From positions 986,699 to 1,050,698 of the forward strand of contig CAJZBQ010000014.1 in the NCBI GenBank assembly GCA_914767885.1: a stretch of DNA of 64,000 nt. The letters are read 5' to 3'. Of this stretch, positions 1-10,887 are shown piece after piece. Both the position numbers and the translations under genes were made by a program. The DNA is from Blepharisma stoltei (lineage: Eukaryota > Ciliophora > Heterotrichea > Heterotrichida > Blepharismidae). The notes below the pieces were generated by a model that saw nothing but the letters and a program-made list of their open reading frames with translations, did not search any database and had not been told where the DNA came from. How positions within the stretch are numbered: the first letter of the stretch is position 1; the number at the start of each line of letters is the position of its first letter.

Positions 1-573
1 ACTGTCCCATCAAACCATTATTTAGAAAGACGATTCAAAGCTTACACTCGGGCATTCCGACAGGTAAACTCTGTAGTCAAAGCTTTCAATCGAAAAGCAA
101 GTCCTTTTTTTGACCAAGCCAAAGAAGATTTAAACTCTTTTTTACAAAAATCGCCACCGACAAGCCAATTTTCTAAATTTCCTAATGAAATTGGGAAAAG
201 CAGTAACGAAAAAATGATAACACAAAGATCAGAAATTCAGAGGAATAAATCGCCTATTAGCCCACACATAAAAAAACTGCTATGTTCGCCGAATCTTAAT
301 AGTAATTCAACAAAATTGTATCAAGATTTCTCAGAAGACAGTAGAAGTATAGAGAGGATGTCGAGTTTAAATAGTAAATCAGCGAGTAGGCCAAAGCTAA
401 GGACTCAGTATTCTCATAAAAGATCTGTAACCCCAGAATTTAGGCTGAATATTAGTAAGATTTCGAATAATTCTTTTGAAAAGCTGCCGTCGATACACTC
501 ATCAACTAGCAAAAGGAAGCCGAAACGGCTTCTAGTTAACCTTGGAATGAATATGCTAGAGAATCAATGCTAA
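1..573 (+). CDS. Hypothetical protein, 5' end outside window
   Basis: The frame is open from base 1 to a TAA at 571-573, so the gene starts left of the window; the first in-frame ATG (214) is probably internal because codons upstream of it also look coding (Phe/Lys/Arg-rich with no stop). The visible 190 residues are Ser-, Lys- and Asn-rich and basic, with no hydrophobic segment or motif I recognise. It looks like a disordered C-terminal tail. No function is assigned. Confidence 0.6.
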   Translation, partial: TVPSNHYLERRFKAYTRAFRQVNSVVKAFNRKASPFFDQAKEDLNSFLQKSPPTSQFSKFPNEIGKSSNEKMITQRSEIQRNKSPISPHIKKLLCSPNLNSNSTKLYQDFSEDSRSIERMSSLNSKSASRPKLRTQYSHKRSVTPEFRLNISKISNNSFEKLPSIHSSTSKRKPKRLLVNLGMNMLENQC

Positions 574-729
574 AATTATTGAAATCGCAAGTAAATATAT
601 CAGATTTCTGTGACTAGCTTTTAATTATATATTAGCATAGGTAAATTTCAAGTGAAAATATTATTAGCGGATTCTGGATAATGCTTATTTATATATAAAT
701 TTATATAAATTTATAATAAATAGACTAAT

Positions 730-1461
730 ATGGCAAAAGGCTCAAGCTCATCAGTATTAAAAGAAAAGTCTTCAGACCTTGAGTACTCCGGCAGAACCTT
801 TTTCCTGATAGCCAGCTTGATCATGGAGTTCTTACTAGTCTTCAACATTTTTTGGTCATGCAGAGACACTTTTGACTGCTCCACATTTTGGCCTACCCTA
901 AGCTATCTTGCCTGCTTCCGTGGTCACGACCGTCTATTCAACTTTACTCTAACCTATTTCACAGCCATTTTGCCTGTATTTCTCATTATCTCCTATACAC
1001 ATTTCTCTCACATATACGGGCGCTGTTTTAATTTTTGCTTTATAAGCCTCGGAATCCTCATTACTTTTACCTTGCCGTTTATATCTATGATAGATGAAGC
1101 TAATAGTTCCCATATAATGCCACTAGAAAAAATCCATATAGGAATTATGACATGGTTTATTGCTGGGGTTTTAATATGGATCTATATGTCAATGCTCTGC
1201 ATGAGGAAAATAAATATCCCTGCAGATAGGATTGAATGGAAAGGCTTTTTAGAAAAATACTTGACATTTGGAATCACTATGCTTGGCTTCAATATTTATG
1301 AATATTTTTTTGCATACTCTAAAAATGCAAATTGGTGGGTCAACCAAAACGTCGAAGCTGTCTGTGAATGGACTGTGATTTCTATGGCTGTATTTTTGCC
1401 TTATGTATACAGCTTAGCATTCCCAAACCTTCGAATTTCTTTTAAAATGGCACGAATTTAA
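730..1461 (+). CDS. Frag1/DRAM/Sfk1-like multispanning membrane protein
   Basis: A 243-aa protein starting at an ATG after an AT-rich leader. It has about six hydrophobic segments (residues ~24-42, 70-90, 101-118, 135-157, 173-192, 214-231). The loop after the first segment contains a PTLSYLAC-FRGHDRLFNF stretch and the last segment follows CEWTVIS; both resemble the Frag1/DRAM/Sfk1 family (PTISYT-type loop, SEW before the last helix), whose members act in GPI-anchor remodelling, autophagy or plasma-membrane lipid control. The family call is by eye and moderate. It converges with the Sfi1-like gene, leaving about 21 bp between the two stops. Confidence 0.5.
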   Translation: MAKGSSSSVLKEKSSDLEYSGRTFFLIASLIMEFLLVFNIFWSCRDTFDCSTFWPTLSYLACFRGHDRLFNFTLTYFTAILPVFLIISYTHFSHIYGRCFNFCFISLGILITFTLPFISMIDEANSSHIMPLEKIHIGIMTWFIAGVLIWIYMSMLCMRKINIPADRIEWKGFLEKYLTFGITMLGFNIYEYFFAYSKNANWWVNQNVEAVCEWTVISMAVFLPYVYSLAFPNLRISFKMARI

Positions 1462-1482
1462 ATAACAAATTAAGCTTAAATA

Positions 1483-4400
1483 TTAATATCTAACGTTCTT
1501 AGGGAAATCTCTTTCAGGGGTTGCATAGGACTCGTCAAGTCCTGCCTTTTTCAGCTTGCTCATAAGCTGGGAGTTCTGCTCGAGCAGTCTTTTAATAGTG
1601 GCAGCTCTGTCAGCAAGGTCAACTGACAGTTTTTCACGTTCTTTGGTTAAGGTCTCAAAGGCGTCTGCAATTGCAATTCCGTCTAATGAAGCCTGCCTAA
1701 GCTCCATATTTTCGTCTATCAAGGACTTATTTTCGTCTTCTATGCCTCTTAAATGGGATTTTATAATAAATAATTGTTCTTCTGTAGAAGTTAGCTGGGA
1801 TAATAAATCATGGACCTTACAGAGGTTCGTGTGCATTATCCATCTGATCATACCTCTGAACAAGGACTTGTGGGTATTCATATTGCATAGTGATAAAGCC
1901 AGGTTTTGGCCTTTTCTTACGTTATTTTGTAAGATATTCGCATAAGTTTGTAGGTAAACGACATCTTTGTGGTTGTTTTCGAGCTTGCCTTCAATGGTTT
2001 TCAAGTCACGGTCCATTTTCGCGATAAGGGAATACAGTTCTCTTCTGGTCAGTTTATTTACAGTATTTACGACTAGTGGGAAGCCTTTTTTCCAAGTCAA
2101 AAAGGCTTTCATGACTTCTCCTTTTCTCTTATAAGCCTGCATTCTAATTGCAACTCTCTTGATCTTTTTTCTTTTAATCACCCACATTTTCCATATCAGG
2201 AACATCCTGGCTGCCAGATTTCCGTCCTGTGAGGAATTTTCTTTGCCGTTTGCCATTCTCAGCCTATTAACTTTTTTCCTTTTAATGGCAGATTTGAGGT
2301 CTTCTCTTTCTAGAATGTAGTTTTCCACGTATTTTCTGTCAATTCCTTCATCTGTTATAAGCTGGTTCAAAATATCGACGCGGTTTCGCAAGATTTCATT
2401 GTCTATAGCGACTGAGCCTTCTTTATTGGTAACTTCTACAGTGCTTTTTATGACAAAATGTTCTTCCCATAGCTGTCAAGCCCTTCTCAGTTTTCTTCTC
2501 CAGGCTCTAATTAGTACACCTTTGAACCTATGCTGCATTTTTTCTCTATACTTGATGCATTCAGCCCACTTTCTGAAGCCTCTGCCAAGGATGGTTTTAG
2601 TTTTGGAGAAAAGTCTTCTGGCTAAGGCGCCACTTTTTACCCTGTCGTTCCATTCATGATGTTTGGCATGGGCAATTGCATATACTTTTTATATATAAAT
2701 ATTTATTATCCGATTTACTATATATATTATATGGAATTCTAAGGGAAAAGGGATAAGACTTTATAGCAGCCATTCCAGAAGAAATTGAGTCCCTATAATA
2801 TCGCTTTCCTACTAATTTAAACACATCAGTCAAATATTTGCCTTCATAATGAAGCCTTTTCCAAGCTCCGAAAATCCTTGATATGATAATTTTCATATAA
2901 TTCCCAGCTGCTATGTTATCTCTATGTTTCCTACGCAGGGCTTTATCTCTATGGCCATACCATTGTCCTACAGCGAAGCCTAGTTTAATGAGTTTTGACT
3001 GGTTTTGGAATTTTATATTAGCACGGGCTATAGCTCGAGTTTTGCAGACTACGCCAAACCAGCCGTCAAATAGATTTTTCTTGGTTCGGTTTGTAATCTG
3101 GATAAAAGTTCGGGTGCGGTTTCGGCTGCGGATGGCTTGGTGGGTAGATTTAAGGATTTGATGCTGAGAAGACTCATTTGCAAGCTCAGTTTCAAGGCGG
3201 CTTGCATTGCGCTTGTGGGCATTTCTATGCCAGTTATCAAAGGCGTTTTTCATGTATCTGACACCATATCGTTTAAAAGCGCCTAATAAAAGGTCTCTTA
3301 ACGAATTATTCGATTTTATATAAAAATTAAATAATCATATTTTATATACAATAAATACTATTTATGGCTATAAAGAATAATTTTCTGATTTTCTGAGGCA
3401 GCATGCTTGATTTTCTTAAGCCCTTTCCTCATCTTCATTTTTTCAATCCTCCTGGTAAAGCTAGCCATCGTGTTCTTTATCCTCATAAATCTATCTTTCA
3501 TCGCTTTAAACGCAAAAGCTGCTTTATTCTCTGAATATTCACTTTCAAACTATAATATAAAATGGCAGTTAGGGGTAGGACCATGGCCTTACAGCTGAAA
3601 TAGTGAGAAGTTTACAGCTTATTGAGGGTTTTTGGCGCAAGAGAACTAATTCATACTGTGGGTAGATAGGTCTTAAGGGGCTTGAGGGCATGGACAGTTT
3701 TGCGTTATGCCGGTTCTACCTACCATTATTTAGAGTTGTCAATCCCAAGCTAAGACCATAGAGCTTTGACTTGAAAGAGTAATCTATTAACATTCACTTT
3801 CAAACTGTTTTACACCTCTTTCCAGCAAAAACTGCACAAGCTGTTCTTTTTTGCCTAAATTGTCTTGTTGGGTCTTAATAACGTTTTCCCTTTCTTTCAG
3901 CTGTTGCTGGAATCCAGCTCTGACACCTTTGTGCTCCCTTTTCATTTGTTTTTTCTCAGCCACATGAATGGTGATTTCTTCTTCACTGTAATGGATTATT
4001 TTTCGCTTGATGTATTGCAGCCAGTTTCGCCAAGCTTGTCGGGATTTTATTTTATTCCAAAGCCGAAGCAGCCTATCAGAATGGTGTATCTGGCTGTCTT
4101 TTAAGGCAATTTTGTCTCTCCATCTGTCGAAATAGATCCTTCTCGATCCTTGACTGCATCGGAGAAATGCCATAATAATCCTTCTCCTGCATTGCGACCT
4201 CAAATTTTTGCTGAGTTTTTCATTAGCTCTCACTTGTAGGTCATGCTCTTGGGTCTTATTTTCAAGGGCTTTTGACAAGTTGCTGATATTTTTCTTGAGG
4301 TTTTGCTGGAGGTTTATATTTTCTTGCAGTTTTTGAGCCTTTATAATATTTTTCCATTTCGAAAGCACATATTGGGTATTCAGCTGGTTAGCCCGTGACT

Positions 4401-7268
4401 GTGATTTTTTCAGCTGCCTGCGGAAAGCTTGCAAGATCCTTGAGTAGTCTTTCCAAGCATCAAAAGTGGTATTTAGCCAGTTTCTCCAGCGGATCATCAC
4501 ATAGTGAGCTAGCCTTTTTTCTCTTGCTTCTTGCTGCTTATGGGCTATAGACTTAGCCATAATTGCATCTAGCGCTTGATAAAATATCAATTCTCGTAAT
4601 TTCTTTTCAAGCCTGTGCCCAGCATTTTCTACATTTGAAATATGAAGAGCGTTTCTCGCCCAGGCTCTCAGTGCAGCTGAAATTTCTCTATTTTTAATAG
4701 TCAAAATTACATTTCTCATCCTTTTGCTTACAAGCTCATTTTTATCATTTTGGGCTGACTGCAAAGCGTATTCTAAGTTATTTATATGTTCAGCTAAAGC
4801 TGAGTTTTCGGCTGCATGTCTTTTGATTAGGACTTTTTGCTAATTTGGGAATTGAGCGAATTTTTTTTTTCACTTGCTCAGAAAAAAGTCAAATTTGGAT
4901 CAAATATGGGCAAATATCCCTGAGAAAATCTCACGATAGCAAAAATTTAGAGGATATAGCAGCACCAAAGTTTTCTGCCATTGTGTCCTCATTTTTCCTG
5001 CACAAGGCAATTATATCTTCATTTATGACTTGCCGCTTCCAAAGTCTGAAAGATTTCCCTAGCTTGCCCATATATTGGTAAACCAGCATTTTCTTCACCC
5101 TTGGGAGAGACCCATAAAAAGTGCTTGCTACTTGTTTCCATTGATAAAAATAGCTAGAAACCTGCACATTGAATCTTTTCGCTAAAACTCGTCCTACTTT
5201 GATTTGGCTATTCCTCAAGCTTTCATTGTGTGTGTAGCTTAGCTTTTGTTCTAGTTCTAATCTTTTTGGTTTTTCAACAGCGAGTTCGTCACTTGCTGCT
5301 TTTAATTTTTGTGTAAGTTTATGCTGATTTATTTTGACTAAAAATAATAAGTCAATGGGATAATTTTTTTACTGGTTTTTTGCTTTAGGAAAATAATTCA
5401 GCATATATGACTTCCAAGCATAAAATAATTTTTGCTTCGTCGTACGCATATGTGCGTTATCTAAAACTCCAAAATACTTATAAAGCCTATCAAGTGTCTT
5501 TTTCTGTTTAATTTCTTTTTTCCAGGTATGGAACCCTTTAGCTAGATCCTTATTGGTCCATCTCCTCATCATTCTTTTCATTACATATCTCTTCGAATTG
5601 TTATTTTGTGTATATCTCTGCATCTCATGAAGAATATTTACCTGATAAAGTTTGTCTGCCTGCTGTTGCTGGTATTCTTCAAGGTTCCTTGAATACTTTT
5701 TATTAAAGACCAAGTCTTTTAGCGCCCTAAAATAAGCTCCTTTCAGCATAACAGCAGCGAAATCAGTCGACAAATCTTCTTTGGCCTGCTCAAACCTCAT
5801 TTTATCAGTAAATCTTGTCCATTTTTCAAAGGCGTGCTTTATTTTTCCTTTAAAAATCCTAAAAGCCAGGGTGTTAAAGTTTAAATTTTTGTGGTTATTG
5901 TAAGTGAATAAATATTTCCATTGGAGGAATCTAGCCCTTACAGAGTGCTCGTTGCTTTTTCCGAATGCTTTGTAAATAAGGGATAAGGCAATTCCATGCC
6001 GCTGCTTGCAGCGCTGCTGATATAAGAAATTTGTACGCCAGTCTGCGAAGAATTTGGATAAAACTCCTCGGTTGCCAAGCTTTTCGACTAGGTTTAGCCT
6101 GATGGCTTGGACGTTTGTCCAGCCTAAGCTGCCTCTCCACTTGTCAAAAAGCCGCTTTGTCATTCTTGTATTGCACTTTTCAAAATTTGCGACGATTTTT
6201 CCGACACCGTATACTTGGTTTTGGCAGAATTTTAAGGTGTCGCTCATTTCACTCAAAGCTGAGTTCAGCCTTCTTGCGACAATTCTTTCGAGCTCTTTGC
6301 AGATATTTCTGCTTGCTAATAATCTACAATGTCTTTTATGAATCCATTTCATATTTTCAGTCTCATTATTTTTTGAAATTTGGTAATCTCTATTTAATTA
6401 TATATAGAATTATATTTTTTTTTTAAGGTAAACTAGGATTTACTTATCCTAAACCAGTATATAATATTTTAAATTTGCCTTGTTTTTATATAAATAATAG
6501 GAAATAGCTTCAATTTCAATTAAAACCACAATAATTTTCCATTCTTACAGCTTCATCATGCATCCTAATATTTAGCTCTCCTTTCTCTCCTTCCAAAATT
6601 GAAATATTTTCCCTCATCTCTGCTCTCTCACGCATCAGCTTGGTACACTCATCCTCAACTGTCGAGATCTTCCCCTGCATAATATTGATTTTTTCTGTCA
6701 GCATCCTATTATCTGCTTCCAAAATCGCTATATGGTCAATTTTCTGCTGCAGTTTCGCCATATACTCTTGCTTTTCATAGCCAAAGGACGAGGCAGCGAT
6801 TTCAAAATCTTTCAATTTTGAACGTAATTCTGCCCGCTCAATTTCAATTGTATGGAGAAGGTGGCGGAGACGGTTGTTTTCTTCTTTTTCGAACTTCAGG
6901 TCGCTTTGCATGTTGCGGTCCACGACGCTTTTGACTTTTCCTGAGTGTTTCATCTTGCGCTGGAGCTCTTCATTGTGCAGTTTTTCACTGTGAAGTTCGT
7001 TGATAAGGTCTTGCTTGTCTTGGTTAAGCTTGTCTACTTCTATGAGAAGGGCGTTTATACGCTTCATAAGTTGGGCGCGGTCGCCTGACTGAGTCACTGT
7101 TTGGGAGTTCTCGATGTCTTGAAGCTGGGTCGCCCGCTCTCGCTGATATAGTTCATATTCTTTTTGGTTTAGTTGTTTTCTAAGAGAAACCGTGTCTTGG
7201 GCAAGAGACTGAGGAGTCCGATCTCTTATGGGTGGGTTGGAGTGGGAACGGTTTGAAGACTCAAACAT
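1483..7268 (-). CDS. Sfi1-like centrin-binding repeat protein, split by six insertions
   Basis: The ATG is at 7268 and the TAA at 1483. About 250 N-terminal residues form a coiled coil (7268-6523). A long series of repeats follows, each with an aromatic/AF-x2-W core and basic flank (KAFLTWKKGF, RGFRKWAEC, NAFDNWHRN, DAWKDYSR). This is the pattern of Sfi1 centrin-binding repeats, which build contractile filaments at spindle poles and basal bodies. The frame is broken six times. Removing 6369-6522, 5322-5387, 4830-4938, a SINE at 3552-3806, 3325-3374 and 2683-2731 (683 nt in total) gives one 1,701-codon frame, 1,700 aa. UGA is read as Trp near 2480. The 5322-5387 join is the least certain. Heterotrichs have large centrin-rich myonemes, so a role there or at basal bodies is likely. 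Confidence 0.75.
2683..2731. mobile_element. Short TA-bounded IES, 49 bp
   Basis: Lies inside the Sfi1-like gene between the blocks ending ..RIPY and starting AIAHAKHHEW. TA dinucleotides at 2681-2682 and 2730-2731 bound it. Removing 49 nt (one mod three) is exactly what joins the two frames. It is almost pure AT, with TATA-rich ends that are inverted relative to each other. Confidence 0.65.
3325..3374. mobile_element. Short IES, 50 bp, TATAAA direct repeats
   Basis: TATAAA occurs at 3319-3324 and 3369-3374, and the segment between carries an in-frame UAG on the minus strand. Removing 50 nt joins ..NQKIILYI to KSNNSLRDLLLG in the Sfi1-like gene and corrects the frame (two mod three). Confidence 0.6.
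3552..3791 (+). mobile_element. SINE-like retroposon, copy 1 (in Sfi1-like gene)
   Basis: A 240-bp GC-richer block flanked by perfect 15-bp direct repeats ATTCACTTTCAAACT (3537-3551 and 3792-3806). It aligns by eye with blocks at 42465-42719 and 58217-58493: shared start (xGxxAGTTxGGxTAGxxCC), central CTAAGGGxxTTxGGGG and 3' part (CAAGCTAAG...GAGTAATCTATTAAC). GGTTCTACC at 3711-3719 is a weak B-box-like match. It introduces a stop into the Sfi1-like gene; deleting 255 nt restores the frame. A TA-to-TA cut (3538-3789, 252 nt) would also be in frame, so the real excision points are open. Confidence 0.75.
4830..4938. mobile_element. TA-bounded IES, 109 bp
   Basis: TA at 4828-4829 and 4937-4938, within CTAATC/CTATC contexts. 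The interior carries stops in the Sfi1-like frame. Deleting 109 nt joins ..ISSKFLL to IKRHAAENSALAEH, both plausible coiled-coil sequence, and fixes the one-base frame offset. Confidence 0.6.
5322..5387. mobile_element. Probable IES, 66 bp, TTTA direct repeats
   Basis: An in-frame UAA (5369-5371) interrupts the Sfi1-like gene with no frame change. TTTA at 5318-5321 and 5384-5387 defines a 66-nt segment whose loss removes the stop and keeps frame. Other cut sites are possible, and a real gene boundary here cannot be fully excluded, though no ATG follows nearby. Confidence 0.4.
6369..6522. mobile_element. IES, 154 bp, ATTA direct repeats
   Basis: ATTA at 6365-6368 and 6519-6522. Deleting 154 nt joins the N-terminal coiled-coil block (..MENYCGFN) to the repeat block (ETENMKWIHKRH) of the Sfi1-like gene in frame. 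The interior is AT-rich, with a small hairpin (AGGATTTACTTATCCT, 6436-6451). Confidence 0.6.
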
Positions 7269-7455
7269 TTTATATGAATTAACGGAAAATTGAAAATAAA
7301 ATGAGCAATCATCTAATTCAATTGAAAAAAATCGCCAAATAAGTCAGTATATAGCCAAGCTTTATTAGATTTTTAATAATAGGTGTAACAATGTGACAAT
7401 TGCTAGAAAAGTTATGTGTAGAGAAATTAAAAAAATCATATAAAAAATGTTTTTA

Positions 7456-7842
7456 CTCCCCCCCCCCCCCCTCCGTGAGCGAACAAAAAAATTTTGTTCG
7501 CTCACGGAGGGGGGTTAATTTTTTTTTTTTAAAAAAAATTTATATATAAATTTTATAAAAAATATTTTTTTCGAAATTTTAAAAAAAATCCTAATTTGCA
7601 AAAATTGGGAAGCAAATATTAATTTAATTTGCAAAATTTATGTTTTTAAAACGCAATTTGTTTAAAATTAAACAGAATTAGCTCTAGATTTCATTATACT
7701 AATTATCACTTATATATCAAAATTTTTTTCCATTAAAATTTTTTCTATTAAAAAAATTTTTGTTCACTCACGGAGGGTGGGTTTTTGGTCAAAAAATGGC
7801 GATTTTTCTAATGGTTTTGTTCGCTCACGGAGGGGGGGGGAG
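7456..7842 (+). mobile_element. 387-bp MITE, CTCCC termini, TTA target duplication
   Basis: Flanked by TTA (7453-7455 and 7843-7845). It starts CTCCC.. and ends ..GGGAG, and the termini contain inverted CTCCGTGAGCGAAC / GTTCGCTCACGGAG motifs. A second subterminal pair of the same motif makes hairpins at the left end (7471-7505) and near the right end. The interior is nearly pure A+T without any ORF. A near-identical copy in the opposite orientation lies at 25178-25564. It is intergenic, so it may or may not be eliminated. Confidence 0.85.
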
Positions 7843-7857
7843 TTAGAATTTTATTTA

Positions 7858-9071
7858 TTATAAACTTCTTTCATTCCTTTCCAAAAAAGCAATGTCATAA
7901 ATGCAAGCGGACATTATTAACAATATCCAGATCCCAAATGCAATTTTTTTGAGCTTATGCATTTCTAGTTTCATGCAAATAAAAAATGGGTAGCAAAGGC
8001 ATAAAATCAAGTAGACGACGTCTCGTATATATTGAAGAGATAGCTGATTAAGCATAAATAAAAAGGACATTGCATATGTGACGAAAATAAGGGTGTATGT
8101 GATAGGAACATGATTAGGGTCATCACTTATATAAGTCACATCATTTGCAATAAGCTGTTTTAGTGATATTCTTGCTGGAGTCAAAACTAACAGAATTGAA
8201 ATACTTAGTGAAATTATTTCCCCGAAAATCCCGATAAGAATTGGGTAATTTATTTTTCTATGAAAATTGTCGTGATCAATACTAAAATGAACTAAAGACA
8301 ACCCTTTTGCATGTCCAATATGATAATTCGACCCTATTACAGATATGGCGGAAAATAACACAAAAATAATCCCCAAGCTATATTTCATACCTATTTGTGC
8401 CTTCTTACCAATCTTTGCATCAGCGCAAATGATCGGAATGCAATGAACCGCATTAAGTGACTCTATGGCTGTTAAAACAATATTCAGATTGTCTGCAAGT
8501 GGAGGATGAATCCTATCTGCAATTCCCATCGAAATATCAGCGATACTTACAAATAGAAAATAACCCCAGATGCAGATACTATAAATAGGAATGCCCTTCA
8601 AGTTTTCAAGCCTTCTATACACTCCAAACAAAAGCAATGGGAGTGATGTGAAAGTTAATATTAAAAACTCCAATAAATATATATGGTTATCTGAAAATCT
8701 ATCTGATATAGCTCCAATTCACTCAAGAGCAAACTTTACTAGCTGAACTATGCGGATGTGACAATTGCATATTAGCAGCATACAATGCAATAAAATTGTT
8801 GAAGCTGCACCTATTCATCCCCAATTACCATAGAATTCCTTTACAACTGCTGCGTAATTAAAAATATTATTATTCTGCTACGGATTAATATTCAGTAGAT
8901 TGCTCAAAAGGTTAGGGTAATCAATAAGAATGCAAAGATTGAAAGTAGCCAGCCTGATGTGTAGGCTGTATCTGGAAGTCCCATTAAGCCACCTCCAATG
9001 GTGAATGCTGTGAAAATAGAAATAGTTTTTGGAATATCTTGAATGTCTTGATTATCTTGGTCAATCAGCAT
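7858..9071 (-). CDS. Amino acid/auxin permease (AAAP)-type transporter
   Basis: The ATG at 9071 begins MLIDQDNQDIQDIPKTISIFTAFTIGGGLMGLPDTAYTSG when read in short pieces; GGGLMGLP followed by a Gly-Trp and a long hydrophobic run is the AAAP N-terminal signature. Ten or so membrane segments follow, to a TAA at 7858. UGA must be Trp at several positions (for example FALEWIGA and GNWGWIGA). The family imports amino acids across plasma or vacuolar membranes. The frame shifts by two mod three near 8880-8900, between ..IYWILI and FNYAAVVKEFYG. No 15-nt intron fits; a short IES or a base error is possible. Length is about 400 aa. Confidence 0.65.
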
Positions 9072-9501
9072 ATTATTTTACCAAATAATCAACAGATTAG
9101 AAAAGATGAGGACCTTATAGAGTTGCCTAGCCATTTATCTTAAAATAAAAAGAAAGCTGCTATTATAAAAATACTAGCAACTTCTCAACTTTACAAAATA
9201 ATTGCACTCAAAAAATAATAAAATCCTATAAAAAATAATAATTTTTAAATATTTCTATAGAAATTTAAAATTTGGATATTGTATAAATTAATGACAGAAC
9301 TTGAGTAAACATTTAGATTTTCTAGAATTTCCAATTTATCCTTTGATTTTAGTATCCTGGCTCAATTAATATAATAAAAACTGACAAAAGAAAAAATTCC
9401 CTTAACTATTATAAATACCAAATTCCCATCAATATACAACTAATCCCTAATATCCCAATTTATCCTCAATTCTTATAATAAATCCAAGTTAATATTAAAA
9501 T
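9072..9501. other. Intergenic AT-rich spacer
   Basis: Between the transporter start and the acyltransferase stop; the two genes run in the same (minus) direction. No ORF, repeat or RNA gene is visible. The first 60 bp upstream of 9071 presumably hold the transporter promoter. Confidence 0.5.
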
Positions 9502-10887
9502 TTAGCTAAGTTTAGACACTTCTTCTTGCATGTAATTCAGCAAAACTCTTGCTTCAGGTATGACTCCTCTATCAGCAGTGCAGCCGAACACAATTGTATT
9601 ATTATATGAAAAACAGTTGAGAGACAGTCCGGTCTTTCCAGCGCATGGAGCTGAAAAGAACATCTCGTGGATTTTCTTTTCCATTGCGTACAGCGCCATC
9701 GTAGGTCCTGGGACATTTGAGAAATTGAAACTAGTTCGATCCCCAAATGAATGCACAACATGACTTACAAGTGACATTGGCAGGAAAGCGCCAAAGAACC
9801 TCGCACTTAAATTATTCGCGAAAGGCTCCACTGAGTTCTTTAGCTCCCCACAGAGATTATTAACTAGCTGAAACTTATTCACTTCTGGCTTAATGTCGGT
9901 TGGGAACCGGAAAAGCAAAAGCGAAACATTGTTTTTCGCTGGCAAAATGCTTCCATCTCTGGGCAGAGGTCTCATGCTGAATGGAAGGCACGCCCTTATG
10001 GACTCTATGTGCTCCTTGCAGTCTTCAAAGTACTTTTGTATGGCTGCGGACACAATAGTCAATATAAAGGTATTTATGGAAATTTTTTCTTTTTCGCAGA
10101 ATTTCTTAATGAAAGGCAGAGGCAGAGGCTCAGTACATGCAAAAGACTTCTTGCCTGTAAGTGGCCTACCGTAGATTGGGGAGTTTGGCTCTTTTTTGGA
10201 GAACACCTTGTAGCAGATTAGGGGAGACATGATGATTGACTTTGCGTAGAAGAAGAACTGCTTGAGGGTGTTTCCTCTTGAAAAATTGATAAATGTGTTC
10301 GTGACAGGTCTTGGGTCAGCCAAACTTAAAAGCAGTGACACAAGGGCAAGCCCGTCGCTGAGAGAATGGTGTGACTTGAGGATGATGGCGCTCTTGTCTT
10401 CTCTGAACTCCTGTACAAACAAAACTTGCCATGGCGACAGTTCTTTAGGGAAGTCCTTGGTCAGGTTTTCTTCGAAGATCTTATAAAGCTCGTCTTGGCT
10501 CTTGACTTGTTCGGTGTGGTACTTCAGGTGGTTGAGGACTGAGAAGTTGGTCTCTTTTTTCCAGTAAACTTTGCCCATGATCCATACATGTCGGTATCTG
10601 AACTTTTCGACGTTCACGAAGCCACGGGTAGACATCATTTGGATAAATTCGTCTTTGTTCATTCTTTCTGTGACGAGGCAGCCTTGAATGTGAAGTTTAT
10701 TTGTTGGAATGTCAGGAATCCAAATTGCATCTCCCGCATTTGGGACAGTTAAACCAAAAAGCTGGGGTACCTTGCAGAGGAGAATGTAGGAGACAACTAG
10801 TAGAATGAGTAATTCGACCCAGCTGTAGTATATTCATGTAGCAGTGCATGCGGCTAAGAGTGCGATAGGAGTGATTAAGTCCAACAT
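9502..10887 (-). CDS. WS/DGAT-type O-acyltransferase
   Basis: Starting at the ATG at 10887 gives 461 aa with one UGA read as Trp (ACTATWIYYSW); a start at 10662 would drop a membrane anchor. Residues ~12-45 form a hydrophobic segment. The catalytic HHxxxDG appears as HHSLSDG (plus positions about 10355-10375), and the C-terminal half carries NVPGP and GCTADRG, as in the wax-ester synthase/diacylglycerol acyltransferase family. The family joins acyl-CoA to fatty alcohol or diacylglycerol, making storage lipid at the ER. Substrate choice cannot be told from sequence. Confidence 0.8.

Noticed and set aside
8868-8899. 32-nt GT..AG intron in the transporter
   Set aside because: It would delete the conserved NYAA residues and is twice the length of every other intron here.
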